A stretch of DNA of 64,000 bases from Diaminobutyricibacter sp049994905 (lineage in GTDB: Bacteria; Actinomycetota; Actinomycetes; Actinomycetales; Microbacteriaceae): contig NZ_CP188258.1 of NCBI RefSeq assembly GCF_049994905.1, positions 310,001-374,000 on the forward strand, given 5' to 3'. The notes beneath the pieces were generated by a model, which saw only the letters and a program-made list of their open reading frames with translations, was not told the DNA's origin and ran no database searches. Position numbers and translations under genes: made by a program. How positions within the stretch are numbered: position 1 is the first letter of the stretch; the number at the start of each line of letters is the position of its first letter. Positions 25,944 through 35,111 of the stretch are shown piece by piece.

Positions 25944-27206
25944 ATCGATCCCGTTCTGCTTCGCGAAAATCCCGACCTGATCAAACGCTCGCAAGAGGCG
26001 CGGGGCGAGTCCGTCGCACTCGTCGACGCAGCCCTTCTCGCCGACGTCGAGCGCCGCTCGGCGATCGCCGCGTTCGAGGAGCTGCGTGCGGAGCAGAACC
26101 TGTTCGGCAAGAAGGTGGCAGCAGCCCCGAAGGACGAGAAGAAAGAACTCGTTGCGCAGGCGCAGGAGCTCGCGGCGCGTGTGAAGGCGGCGCAGCACGC
26201 GTCGAACGAGGCAGAAGAGGCGTTCGGCCTCGCCATCCGCGCGCTCGGCAACCCGATCATCGACGGTGTGCCGGCCGGCGGCGAAGAAGACTTCGTCACG
26301 CTCCGCACGGTCGGCGAGAAGCCCGCGTTCGACTTCGAGCCCCGCGACCACCTCGAACTCGGCGAGGCGCTCGGCGGCATCGACATGGCGCGCGGCGCGA
26401 AGGTCTCCGGTGCGCGGTTCTACTACCTGAAGGGCGTCATCGCCCGACTTGAGATCGCGCTCATGAACATGGCGCTCGATCGTGCGCTCGCCGCAGGCTT
26501 CATCCCGCTCATCACCCCGACCCTGGTCAAGCCCGAGATCATGCAGGGCACCGGCTTTCTCGGTGCGCACGCCGACGAGATCTACTACCTGCCTGCCGAC
26601 GACCTCTACCTGACCGGCACGAGCGAGGTGGCGCTCGCGGGGTACCACGCGGATGAGATCCTCGACCTCACCGGCGGCCCCATCCGCTACGCCGGCTGGT
26701 CGACCTGCTACCGCCGCGAGGCCGGCTCGGGTGGCAAGGACACGCGCGGCATCATCCGCGTGCACCAGTTCAACAAGCTCGAGATGTTCGTTTACACGCT
26801 GCCAGAAGATGCTGAGGCCGAGCACGACCGCCTCGTCGGCTGGCAGGAGGACATGCTGCAGGCCCTCGGCCTCACCTATCGGGTGATCGACGTGGCCGCC
26901 GGCGACCTCGGCTCGAGCGCCGCCCGCAAGTTCGACGTCGAAGCGTGGGTGCCGACCCAGGACGCCTTCCGTGAACTCACTTCGACCTCCAACTGCACGA
27001 CCTTCCAGGCGAGGCGTCTCGACATCCGCTACCGCACCGAGAGCGGCAAGACCACGCCGGTCGCCACCCTCAACGGCACGCTCGCGACCACGCGCTGGAT
27101 CGTGGCCATTCTCGAGACGCACCAGCGCGCCGACGGCTCGGTGGTCGTGCCGGAGGCGCTGCGGCCGTATCTCGGCGGCCTCGACGTGCTCGAGCCGGTC
27201 GGCTAG
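25941..27206 (+). CDS. serS: seryl-tRNA synthetase
   Basis: A 421-residue class II synthetase charging tRNA-Ser. The N-terminal coiled-coil arm spans about residues 25-100 (KKVAAAPKDEKKELVAQAQELAARV); the catalytic core has motif 2 YRREAGSGGKDTRGIIRVHQF and motif 3 around LNGTLATTRWIVAILE. The start is GTG 25941. The HAD phosphatase ATG follows its TAG with no gap. Confidence 0.96.
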   Translation: MIDPVLLRENPDLIKRSQEARGESVALVDAALLADVERRSAIAAFEELRAEQNLFGKKVAAAPKDEKKELVAQAQELAARVKAAQHASNEAEEAFGLAIRALGNPIIDGVPAGGEEDFVTLRTVGEKPAFDFEPRDHLELGEALGGIDMARGAKVSGARFYYLKGVIARLEIALMNMALDRALAAGFIPLITPTLVKPEIMQGTGFLGAHADEIYYLPADDLYLTGTSEVALAGYHADEILDLTGGPIRYAGWSTCYRREAGSGGKDTRGIIRVHQFNKLEMFVYTLPEDAEAEHDRLVGWQEDMLQALGLTYRVIDVAAGDLGSSAARKFDVEAWVPTQDAFRELTSTSNCTTFQARRLDIRYRTESGKTTPVATLNGTLATTRWIVAILETHQRADGSVVVPEALRPYLGGLDVLEPVG

Positions 27207-28010
27207 ATGACAGGCAACGAACGGCTGCTGATCGCCCTCGACGTCGACGGAACGCTGATCCACGAAGACGAGACGGTCGGCCCGGCCGTCGTCGACGCCG
27301 TGGCCAGGGTGCGCGATGCGGGCCATGCCGTGATGCTCGCGACCGGGCGCAGCTGGGAGACGGCGGCGCCCATCCTCGAGCGTTTCGGACTCGACTCCGA
27401 ATACGTCGTCTGTGCGAACGGGGCGTTGACGATGCAGCGCGACCCGGATTCGCCCGACGGCTACCGGCGTGAATTCGTCGAGGTGTTCGACCCGAGCGAG
27501 GTGCTCGAGATGATCCGCCCGCACCTGCCGAGCGGGAGTTTCATGGTCGAAGACCCGACCGGGTTCCGCCGCTACACCGCAGGCATGAGCGAGTGGGAGC
27601 TGGCCAACGGCGAGGAGGTCCCGTTCGAGGAGCTGTCCGCGCATCCGGCCACCCGCGTCGTCGTCATCTCACCGCAGCACGACGAAGAGGAGTTCCTCTC
27701 CATCGTCGAGCGGATGGGCCTCCACAAGGTCAGCTATTCGATCGGCTGGACCGCGTGGCTCGACATCGCACCGGATGGCGTGAACAAGGCGACCGCGCTG
27801 GAGCGGGTTCGCGAACGGCTCGGCATCGATCGCAAACACCTGGTGGCGGTGGGGGATGGCCGCAACGACCTCGATATGCTGCACTGGGCGGGCGCGCACG
27901 GCCGCAGCTACGCGATGGGCCAGGCGCCGGATGACGTGAAAGCGGCCGCGACGGCCGTCACGGGACCTGTCGTCCTGGACGGTCTCGCGGAGGTGCTTTA
28001 CGCGCTCTGA
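27207..28010 (+). CDS. HAD-superfamily hydrolase, Cof-like (type IIB)
   Basis: A 267-residue phosphatase. Motif I is ALDVDGTLI, motif II is in MLATGRSW, and motif IV is VGDGRNDLDMLHWAG; the C2B cap lies between. Such enzymes dephosphorylate sugar phosphates, flavin or cofactor phosphates. It abuts serS and is probably translated from the same mRNA. Confidence 0.88.
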   Translation: MTGNERLLIALDVDGTLIHEDETVGPAVVDAVARVRDAGHAVMLATGRSWETAAPILERFGLDSEYVVCANGALTMQRDPDSPDGYRREFVEVFDPSEVLEMIRPHLPSGSFMVEDPTGFRRYTAGMSEWELANGEEVPFEELSAHPATRVVVISPQHDEEEFLSIVERMGLHKVSYSIGWTAWLDIAPDGVNKATALERVRERLGIDRKHLVAVGDGRNDLDMLHWAGAHGRSYAMGQAPDDVKAAATAVTGPVVLDGLAEVLYAL

Positions 28011-28093
28011 GAGCCGGGTGTGCATCCGTTCAGAGCATTGCCAGACTGGTCTGAGAGGCTTGAACCTCCATGCCTCGAGCCGAAAGGGAGTGA

Positions 28094-29392
28094 ATGAGCG
28101 ACCTGCGTCCCCGCACCAACCGGAAAATAACCGGTGAAGGTGACGTCTCCACGATCGCCCGTCACGGCCAGCTCAAGCGCCGTAATCCTTTCCCCACACT
28201 GGCCAAGATCGTCGCCGCCGTCGTAGGCGTCGCCCTCGTCAGCAGCATGTCCGTCGCTGCCATCGCCGCGTGGGATGTGACCACCAGCGTCCACAAATCG
28301 GTCACCCTCGTCGACGCCAAGGGCAAGGCGATCGTGCCGCAGGTCGGCGCCATCGACGGCTCCTTCAATGTGCTCCTCGCCGGCAGTGACAGCGGCGACG
28401 GCAACGCCGCCTACGGCACACGCGGCGAGAACCTCAACGATGTGACGATGCTCCTGCACGTGTCTGCAGACCACAAGAACGCGACCGTCGTGAGCTTTCC
28501 TCGTGACATGTTCGTCGCCATCCCCTCGTGCCCCGACCCCAAGGGCGGCTCGTTCGACGCGATGAGCTATCAGAAGATCAACAACACGCTCACCTATGGC
28601 GGGCTGGCCTGCACCGTTCTCACCGTCGAGAAGCTGACCGGGCTGACGATTCCCTATGCCGGCGTGATCCAGTTCGACGGCGTGATCGAGATGTCGAACG
28701 CCGTCGGCGGCGTTCCCGTCTGCGTCGCGGGCGACATCACGGACCCGTACACCGGACTCAACGTGAAGGCCGGCCAGAACACCCTCCAGGGCGCCCAGGC
28801 GCTCGCATTCCTGCGCACCCGCCACGGTGTCGGCGATGGCTCCGACCTCGGCCGCATCAGCAACCAGCAGGTGTTCCTCTCGTCGCTCGTGCGCACCATC
28901 AAGAGCGCGGACACGCTCGCCAACCCGGTCAAGGTCTACGCCCTCGCGAAGGCCGCGGCGAGCAACATGAGCCTCTCCGAAAGCCTCAACAACCCGACCA
29001 CGATCGCCTCGATGGCCATCGCGATGAAGGGCATCGACCTGAACAAGGTCGTCTTCGTCCAGTACCCGAACCACTACGTGCAGGATGGCGTAGCGCCGAC
29101 CGAGGACGCCGCGACGGCACTCATGACGGCGTTGCAGAACGACCAGCCGGTCGTCGTCACCGGTGACACCGGCGTCGGATCGGTCACCGACCCGAAGGCG
29201 CCCCCGGCCGCGACGGCTCCGTCGACGCCGGGTACGTCGACCACCGCGCCGTCGAGCGGGGCGTCCACCACCGCGCCGTCGACTGGGTCCTCCGGTTCGG
29301 GCAGCGGCTCCGGCTCGGCTGTCGACCTGCCGAGCGACGTGCACGGCCAGACCGCCGGGCAGTACACCTGCTCGAAGCCGTTCTCCGGCTAG
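28094..29392 (+). CDS. LytR-CpsA-Psr (LCP) family cell-wall glycopolymer ligase
   Basis: A 432-residue membrane-anchored enzyme that transfers a polyprenyl-linked polymer to peptidoglycan. One N-terminal transmembrane helix (about 36-62) is followed by the extracellular LCP domain: FNVLLAGSDSG, NDVTMLLHVSADHKNATVVSFPRDM and ALAFLRTRHGVGDGSDLGRISNQQ. The C-terminus (about 365-415) is a Thr/Ser/Pro/Gly-rich wall-spanning linker. AAAGGGAG precedes the ATG. Next to it lies a large secreted repeat protein. Confidence 0.92.
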   Translation: MSDLRPRTNRKITGEGDVSTIARHGQLKRRNPFPTLAKIVAAVVGVALVSSMSVAAIAAWDVTTSVHKSVTLVDAKGKAIVPQVGAIDGSFNVLLAGSDSGDGNAAYGTRGENLNDVTMLLHVSADHKNATVVSFPRDMFVAIPSCPDPKGGSFDAMSYQKINNTLTYGGLACTVLTVEKLTGLTIPYAGVIQFDGVIEMSNAVGGVPVCVAGDITDPYTGLNVKAGQNTLQGAQALAFLRTRHGVGDGSDLGRISNQQVFLSSLVRTIKSADTLANPVKVYALAKAAASNMSLSESLNNPTTIASMAIAMKGIDLNKVVFVQYPNHYVQDGVAPTEDAATALMTALQNDQPVVVTGDTGVGSVTDPKAPPAATAPSTPGTSTTAPSSGASTTAPSTGSSGSGSGSGSAVDLPSDVHGQTAGQYTCSKPFSG

Positions 29393-29484
29393 GCGCCTGA
29401 GGCCGCGCCTGTCGGCGAGAGTGGCCCGCCGCGCCAAGACTCGCCCGCCCACCTGGTCGTCTCGATGCTGTGGGCGACTCTCGG

Positions 29485-29516
29485 CGCCCACGGACCGCGG
29501 TCTCCGCGCGTGGGCG
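29485..29516. terminator. stem-loop between the LCP and repeat-protein genes
   Basis: CGCCCACG (29485-29492) and CGTGGGCG (29509-29516) are a perfect inverted repeat with a 16-base loop. No clear U-tract follows. Confidence 0.35.
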
Positions 29517-29618
29517 GGCAGGCCGCCCCCGTTTTGGGGTAGAGCGCGCGGGTAGTCGCGCCTGTACAGTGTGCCCGAGGTTCGCTTGGTCCCTCCACGT
29601 CCACGCTGAAGGGTGACA

Positions 29619-32525
29619 ATGCGAAAACTCTCGAGACTCGCGATTAGTGCAGTGCTCACGTTGGGGCTCGCGGTCGGAGTGCTGGCTGTGCCGACAGCGG
29701 CGTTTGCCGTTACGGCCCCAGCGACCACTCTCATCCGCGGGTTCGTGACCGTCGGGCCGGACAAGCGGCCCGCTGCAGCAGGCGAGGTCTCGATCAGCTA
29801 CGAGTTCTCGACGGATGACGCCACCTGGGGTGTCCCTCAGGCGACGGATCTCACCACCGGTGCAAACTCTGTGTTCGGCTCCTTCAACATGCCGGTCGGC
29901 TACTACCGGGTGACGGTTACAGATCTCCTGTATCCGGGCCTTCTGCCGTTCGTCGGCATCATCGACGCGACCAACCCGAGCAGTCCCTATCTCGAGGTCA
30001 ATCTGACCGGAGCGACGTCCATCTCCGGAACAGTCCAGCTCAATGACCAGACCAATGCGAATCCGGGCCCTGCGACGGCCGGCGAGGTGCGTGTCTACCT
30101 GTGGGAGCTGGCCAACGGTCGCATTGCCGGGTGGGACATCCCCTCCGTCCTCACGGATGCGTCGGGCAGCTACAGCTTCGCGGGCCTCGACACCGCAGAC
30201 ACCGCCTACACGCTCGAATTCGCCTATGCCGGAAGCTCGCCCAGCTACACCACGGTCTGGTGGGGCGGGTCCGACCAGTCCACAGCTGCCGCACCGATCG
30301 CTGCGCCCGGCAGCGCCGTGCCGACACTGGACTTCACGATCCCCTTCACGAACACGGTCGCCGGAACAGTGGTCGACAGCGCCTCGCAGCCGGTCGCAGG
30401 CGTGACGGTCTGCGTTTTCAAGAAGCCGTCGCCCTGGCCGCAGCCCACCTCGGCGCCGCACATCTGCGAGGGCGCGGTCGGCAGTGCCATCACCGATGCA
30501 TCCGGTCACTACGCGATCGGTCGCCTCGCCGATGCGGACTATTCGGTCGCGTTCTCCCCGCCGGCCACGTACTCAACGCAGCTGTGGCAGGGCCGGAACA
30601 CCTTCTTGACGCCGACGCTCGTGTCGCTGAGCGGCCAGAAGCTGGTGAGCGGGATCGACGTGACCCTGCTGAAGGACGACACGATCACGACCAGCATCTC
30701 GGTCAACGGGCTGACAGCGGCCCAGGCGGCATCCGTCGGCCACGGATCGGTCGATGTGCAGCAACTCGACCCGACCACCGACGCCTGGGTCGACTCGAAC
30801 CTGTGGAACACGTCTGACGCATCCGGCCACTACACCATCACCTCCCTCCTTCCGGGAACGTACCGGGTGGACCTCAAGTTCACGGACAAGTACGGTGGCT
30901 CGGTCCACCAGCTGTCGGCGCCGGTGACCCTCGCGGGCGAAGGGCAGACGACCGCGGTCAGCGCGTCGCTGCTGCAGCCGATCCGGCCTGGAGCGACCGT
31001 GAAGACGGCGACGTCGTCGACCGTCTACCTCGTGGACGGTGCGTCGAGACTCGTCCCCGTCGATTCGATGACGACTCTGAGCGACATCGGTTTCAGCACG
31101 AAACCGGTCACGTACGCCGCAAGCCGACTCGCGAGCTACACGATCACTTCCGGTCACCTCAGCAACGCAATCCAGTGCGCGAACGGCCAGCAGTGGATCG
31201 GCGGATCGGGCATGCTCAATGCCGTCTTCGACGGCACAGGGCTTCCGAAGACCGCGCCCGGCCTCACCAGGCTCGAGGACTCGACCTGCGCGGTTCCGCC
31301 GAAATCGACGTCGGGGACCTACTCCATACCGCCCGTCGTCGCGGTGCACGGGGACCCCACCGTCTACATGATCGGCTCAGACGGCAAGAAGCACGCCTAC
31401 CTCAATGAGGCCGACCTGCGTCTGGAGGACAGCTACGACCCGATCATCATCTGGACCTCGTCCTACTACCTGAACCGGATCGTCACCGGCAGCGTTCACA
31501 TTCCGGCAGGGCACCTCGTGAAGACGACGACGTCATCGTCCATTTATGTGGTCGATGGTCAGTCGCGACTTCTGCCGCTGACCTCTTTCGCGATCGCCGC
31601 GGATGCGGGCATCAGCATGCAGATCGAGACGGTGACGCCATCCCAGATATCGGGCTACACCGTCGCATCCACCCCGTTTCGCAATGTTTTCGTCTGCCTC
31701 GACCAGACACTCATCGCCGGAGCGGGACACCTCTATGTCGTCAATCCTGCGCTGGTGGCAGCCGTGCCGCAGCTCACGCTCGATGTTTACACGTGCGACG
31801 GTATCCACGCCTGGAACAGCGGGTATGTGACGTTCAATCATGCGCTGTTCGTGAAGTCCGCGAGCAGCTCGACCATCTACTACATCGATGCGGCGGGGCA
31901 GAAGCAGCGCGTGTTCTCGATGGCGACCGTCGCGAAACTCAGCGCGCCTGATCCGGCACGCTACCTCACCGCCAGTGACGCGTTCCTCGCCACCTTGCCG
32001 AACGGCATCGACCTGGTGACGGCCGGACTACTGGTGAAGCCGCCGACCTCGACGAGTGTGTATGTGGTGGATGGCGGCGGGGGGCTCATTCCGCTTCGTT
32101 CGTTCACGACGGCGACCGATCTCGGTCTCTCGTCGCATTACGTTACGGTGACTGCGGCGACGATGAAGACACTGTCGGTCGCGCCGGCTGCCCTGAACAA
32201 TCTGGTGTCATGCGCCGGCGCCGACTACATCGGCGGTGCGGGCAAACTCTGGTCGATCGACCCGTCAGCGGTCGGTTCACTTGCAGTGTCGTCCCTTCCC
32301 GCCAGCCTGTGCACAGTGCTGCCGAAGAGTGCGGACGCGCTCGGCACCGCCGTGTTCATCAAGGCTGCAACCTCGGCGACCGTCTACACGCTGGAGGGCG
32401 GAGTGAAGCATCCGGTCTCCGCCTGGGCGACGCTGGTGCGCCTGGCGGCAGGCAAGCCCGTCACGGTGTTGTCGCTCGACGCCGGGTTCGTCGCGCGTAT
32501 CCCCCTCGGTGCCGTGCGTACGTAG
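29619..32525 (+). CDS. large secreted protein with carboxypeptidase-regulatory-like domains and six VY-x-DG repeats
   Basis: A 968-residue exported protein with a signal peptide cut near TAAFA-V. The N-terminal half contains about four Ig/CarboxypepD_reg-like modules (SISGTVQLND, AGTVVDSASQPVAGVTVCV, DASGHYTITSLLPGTYRVDL). From about residue 460 there are six units built on (S/T)-x-VY-(L/V)-VDG followed by a Pro-(L/V) motif, alternating a longer cysteine-containing type with a shorter one. No enzyme motif or wall-sorting signal is seen; a surface or matrix role is inferred. ATG 29619 is chosen because GAAGGG ends five bases upstream. Confidence 0.75.
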   Translation: MRKLSRLAISAVLTLGLAVGVLAVPTAAFAVTAPATTLIRGFVTVGPDKRPAAAGEVSISYEFSTDDATWGVPQATDLTTGANSVFGSFNMPVGYYRVTVTDLLYPGLLPFVGIIDATNPSSPYLEVNLTGATSISGTVQLNDQTNANPGPATAGEVRVYLWELANGRIAGWDIPSVLTDASGSYSFAGLDTADTAYTLEFAYAGSSPSYTTVWWGGSDQSTAAAPIAAPGSAVPTLDFTIPFTNTVAGTVVDSASQPVAGVTVCVFKKPSPWPQPTSAPHICEGAVGSAITDASGHYAIGRLADADYSVAFSPPATYSTQLWQGRNTFLTPTLVSLSGQKLVSGIDVTLLKDDTITTSISVNGLTAAQAASVGHGSVDVQQLDPTTDAWVDSNLWNTSDASGHYTITSLLPGTYRVDLKFTDKYGGSVHQLSAPVTLAGEGQTTAVSASLLQPIRPGATVKTATSSTVYLVDGASRLVPVDSMTTLSDIGFSTKPVTYAASRLASYTITSGHLSNAIQCANGQQWIGGSGMLNAVFDGTGLPKTAPGLTRLEDSTCAVPPKSTSGTYSIPPVVAVHGDPTVYMIGSDGKKHAYLNEADLRLEDSYDPIIIWTSSYYLNRIVTGSVHIPAGHLVKTTTSSSIYVVDGQSRLLPLTSFAIAADAGISMQIETVTPSQISGYTVASTPFRNVFVCLDQTLIAGAGHLYVVNPALVAAVPQLTLDVYTCDGIHAWNSGYVTFNHALFVKSASSSTIYYIDAAGQKQRVFSMATVAKLSAPDPARYLTASDAFLATLPNGIDLVTAGLLVKPPTSTSVYVVDGGGGLIPLRSFTTATDLGLSSHYVTVTAATMKTLSVAPAALNNLVSCAGADYIGGAGKLWSIDPSAVGSLAVSSLPASLCTVLPKSADALGTAVFIKAATSATVYTLEGGVKHPVSAWATLVRLAAGKPVTVLSLDAGFVARIPLGAVRT

Positions 32526-32541
32526 CGGTCGTTGCGTACCT

Positions 32542-32609
32542 TCGCCGAGCACAGGGAAAAGCACCTCATCCGATCGGGCGGATTCACTGACTTTTCCTGT
32601 GCTCGGCGA
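32542..32609. terminator. long stem-loop between the repeat-protein gene and tRNA-Ser
   Basis: TCGCCGAGCACAGG plus GAAAAG (32542-32561) pairs with 32591-32609 over 19 bases with one bulged G, enclosing about 29 bases. It is probably the terminator of the repeat-protein gene, insulating the tRNA. Confidence 0.65.
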
Positions 32610-32624
32610 GCCGGTGTCGTTCGG

Positions 32625-32630
32625 TAGACT
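32625..32630 (+). promoter_or_regulatory. -10 box of the tRNA-Ser gene
   Basis: TAGACT lies 26 bases before the first tRNA base and fits an actinobacterial -10 element. No good -35 is seen. Confidence 0.4.
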
Positions 32631-32656
32631 CGGCGGAGCCGGTTCGTACCGGCACG

Positions 32657-32741
32657 GGAGGGCTGTCCGAGCGGCCGATGGAGCCAGTCTTGAAAACTGG
32701 TGGGCAGAAATGTCTCGTGGGTTCGAATCCCACGCCCTCCG
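32657..32741 (+). tRNA. tRNA-Ser (anticodon TGA)
   Basis: A class II tRNA with a 7-bp acceptor stem (GGAGGGC with GCCCTCC), discriminator G, anticodon stem CCAGT/ACTGG enclosing CTTGAAA (anticodon TGA at 32691-32693), a long variable arm, and T-arm GTGGGTTCGAATCCCAC. CCA is not encoded. Its 3' end is the left attachment site of the genomic island and is intact. Confidence 0.97.
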
Positions 32742-32744
32742 CTT
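32719..32744. repeat. attL of the island (tRNA-Ser 3' end)
   Basis: The 26-base sequence starts GGGTTCGAATCC, ends GCCCTCCGCTT, and covers the T-loop, the acceptor 3' strand and three bases beyond the discriminator. It is identical to 43365-43390. Confidence 0.85.
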
Positions 32745-33071
32745 ATGAAAATGCTGATCAGGTGCAGTTTCAATCCATTGTCCGCACGAACTTTGCGCAC
32801 ATTCGCGTTCTATTCGGTCAAGGTTGAAGCCTAGACGGGACAAGGTCACGTCTCAGGTTCAACTGGGTCCGAATTGAAACTGTCGCATTGCAGGTTGCTT
32901 GATCCCGGTTTCGACCTTCACGCGACGCTGTCGAGATTGGGACAGTTTTGCGGTAGTTTTGCTGCAGCCTTCACTGTGTAGGGTGGCGCAAAACTATTGA
33001 AAAACCTTTGCGGTTGGGTGACGGCGCGCGTTGTGATTGACAATGACAAGTAGACGGAGGGGAAGCCTTAA
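32742..33071. other. gene-free, AT-richer island border with nested inverted repeats
   Basis: No gene is visible. CAGTTTCAAT (32765-32774) is inverted as ATTGAAACTG (32873-32882), and TAGTTTTGC (32954-32962) as GCAAAACTA (32988-32996); TTTTGC/TTTGCGG words recur. These may be binding sites for an absent recombinase or for the following gene product. GGAGGGGAA before 33072 is the ribosome-binding site of the next gene. Confidence 0.45.
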
Positions 33072-34850
33072 ATGGATCCTGTCGATGCCGTACTGGTAAC
33101 AATCGCCGAGGGCAACTTCAACGCAAACGATGCCGAGACGCTCGAGATCGAGTTCAAAACCGACGGCAGATCACGCAACGATGATCTCGGCAACCTCGCC
33201 GATGCGGCGTCCTGTATGGCTAACGCGTCAGGGGGAACCGTCATCGTCGGCGTCGACGATCGGATGTCCGGTGCCGAGGCATTCGTCGGAACTGCCCTTG
33301 ACTCGGAGAGGACCAGGCTGCGTATTTATGAGCTGACCAACCCGCCCCTGCTGGTAGAAGCTGAGCTCCGAACTTCTCACCCGAGTCGCGTTCTCGTCCT
33401 TACCGTACCCAATAGCACGCAGGTGCACAGTGCCAATGGCAAGATCCCTACCGAACGCATCGATCAGCACTGTATGCCGATGACAACCGACCGCATCGCT
33501 GCAGTCACAGCTCAGAAGACCGGCCGAGATTGGAGCGTCCAGCGCAGTAATATGCAGGCCTCCGACGCGGATCCGGTCGCAATGCAGGTTGCCCGGGAAA
33601 TGCTGGTCCGCTCGAACGACGCGAGCAAGCGACGTCTCTCTGAAGCGAGCGATATCGATTTGCTTCGTGCGGTGGGGGTGGTCTTGGAGGATCAAGCACT
33701 TACCAACGCTGGGGCGCTCCTATTCACTCGCGCTTACGAAAGGGCGACCCTCATCGCGTACACGCACCGGCGTACTCCCACCGGACAACTGACGTCAAAC
33801 GAGCACCTCACTGGACCACTCGTGGTTGCAATACAACGCGTCTTCGATCTAATCGAGGCGCGGCTGGAAACTACGCCAGTATCGATCGGCAAGGGGCAAC
33901 AACTGCACATCGCTGACCTCCCCGAACCGGCTGTCCGCGAAGCTGTAGTAAATGGACTGATGCATCGCGAATACTTCAGTGCCGAACGGACATCCGTCGA
34001 GCACACCGTTACACAGATGCGCGTTACGTCGCCTGGTGGCTTCGTACCCGGTGTGAGTGTTGAAAATGTGCTCACCACATCGTCGCGGACACGCAACACG
34101 AATCTTGCCAGTGCCATGCGCATGCTTGGACTCGCTGAAACAGCAGGTTCCGGCGTCGACCGTATGTATGCCGAGATGGCACGCGTCGGTCACGAACCCC
34201 CTCGCTACATAGCTGACCCCACGAAGGTCGAGGTGACGCTGCTCGGGGGAGCGCCTAACACTTCGCTAGCCAGATATGTGTCGACGTTGCCGCCAGAGGA
34301 AGCGGCTGACGCGGACACGATGGTCATTCTCCTCACTCTCCTCACCACCAAAACGATTAGCGCTGAGGAACTCACTCCGCTGCTTCAGAAAGCGGCTGTC
34401 GAGGAATCCCAATCGGTGCTGGCACGGCTCAGCGGTGATGACGCGCGTCTCCTCGAGCCGACTCGTGAAACCGCACGACGCGCCCGCCCAAAATATCGGC
34501 TGCGTGAAGAGGCGCTCGCGGCGTTGGGACCCGCGGTAACGTACCGCCGGCGCACGACCGACCAGCTCGATCGTAAAATCATTGAGCTTGTCAACGAGAC
34601 GGGGACGATCAACGCACGGATGGTCCGAATTCTTCTGGATCTCGACACCATCGGAGCTTCACGGGTACTCGCCGACCTGGTCGATCGGGAGATCCTGGTC
34701 AAGAGCTCGGAAGCGAGCCGAGGACCGAGTGTTACCTACGGTCGCGGCAAAGCGTTTCCCTCAAGGGCCAAACTCCGATCTGTGATCGACCCGGTACGTG
34801 CTTCACGCGAGCGGGATCCCAATCAGCTTCCTCTGGACGACTTCGATTGA
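33072..34850 (+). CDS. AlbA (Schlafen-type) DNA-binding and HATPase_c_4 domain protein
   Basis: A 592-residue protein. Residues about 20-150 resemble the Schlafen AlbA_2 domain (ETLEIEFKTD, LADAASCMANASGGTVIVGVDD); about 260-420 carry the GHKL-like ATPase segment of such proteins (EPAVREAVVNGLMHREYF, MRMLGLAETAGSGVDRMYAEM); winged-helix-like stretches follow to the C-terminus. Family members are transcription regulators or accessory proteins common in mobile elements and defence regions. GGAGGGGAA precedes the ATG. Codon use is visibly less GC-biased than that of the flanking genes, supporting recent acquisition. Its specific job is unknown. Confidence 0.75.
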   Translation: MDPVDAVLVTIAEGNFNANDAETLEIEFKTDGRSRNDDLGNLADAASCMANASGGTVIVGVDDRMSGAEAFVGTALDSERTRLRIYELTNPPLLVEAELRTSHPSRVLVLTVPNSTQVHSANGKIPTERIDQHCMPMTTDRIAAVTAQKTGRDWSVQRSNMQASDADPVAMQVAREMLVRSNDASKRRLSEASDIDLLRAVGVVLEDQALTNAGALLFTRAYERATLIAYTHRRTPTGQLTSNEHLTGPLVVAIQRVFDLIEARLETTPVSIGKGQQLHIADLPEPAVREAVVNGLMHREYFSAERTSVEHTVTQMRVTSPGGFVPGVSVENVLTTSSRTRNTNLASAMRMLGLAETAGSGVDRMYAEMARVGHEPPRYIADPTKVEVTLLGGAPNTSLARYVSTLPPEEAADADTMVILLTLLTTKTISAEELTPLLQKAAVEESQSVLARLSGDDARLLEPTRETARRARPKYRLREEALAALGPAVTYRRRTTDQLDRKIIELVNETGTINARMVRILLDLDTIGASRVLADLVDREILVKSSEASRGPSVTYGRGKAFPSRAKLRSVIDPVRASRERDPNQLPLDDFD

Positions 34851-35111
34851 TCCACCATGGTTTCGCTTCCGGTGACGGATGAGGAATCGTCAGGGCTTGC
34901 TCATCGCGACGTGCATCCTATGGGATTAAGGACGCCGCCAAACCCCTGGAGATCGGCGCAATTTCGCGAATTTCGATAGCACGATCACCCCGCACATTGA
35001 GAAGTATTTGAGCACGATTCGAACAGAGCTTGCGCGAGCCAAAAGCGCGGAAATCAGTACAATCGCGCGTTGCGCGACCGTAACTGAGCTTGGCCGTTCT
35101 GGTGGCTGCCT

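Noticed and set aside
25875..27644. Upstream extension of the diacylglycerol-kinase-like frame into a 923-residue protein
   Set aside because: The extension is antisense to serS and the HAD gene, has no domain, and a GTG with ribosome-binding site at 25874 gives the normal length.
28055..28076. Riboswitch or leader element before the LCP gene
   Set aside because: Only a GAGGC/GCCTC stem is visible; no conserved riboswitch pattern can be matched.
34873..34892. Terminator after the AlbA/ATPase gene
   Set aside because: TGACGGATGAGGAATCGTCA forms only an imperfect 8-bp stem without a U-tract; too weak to call.
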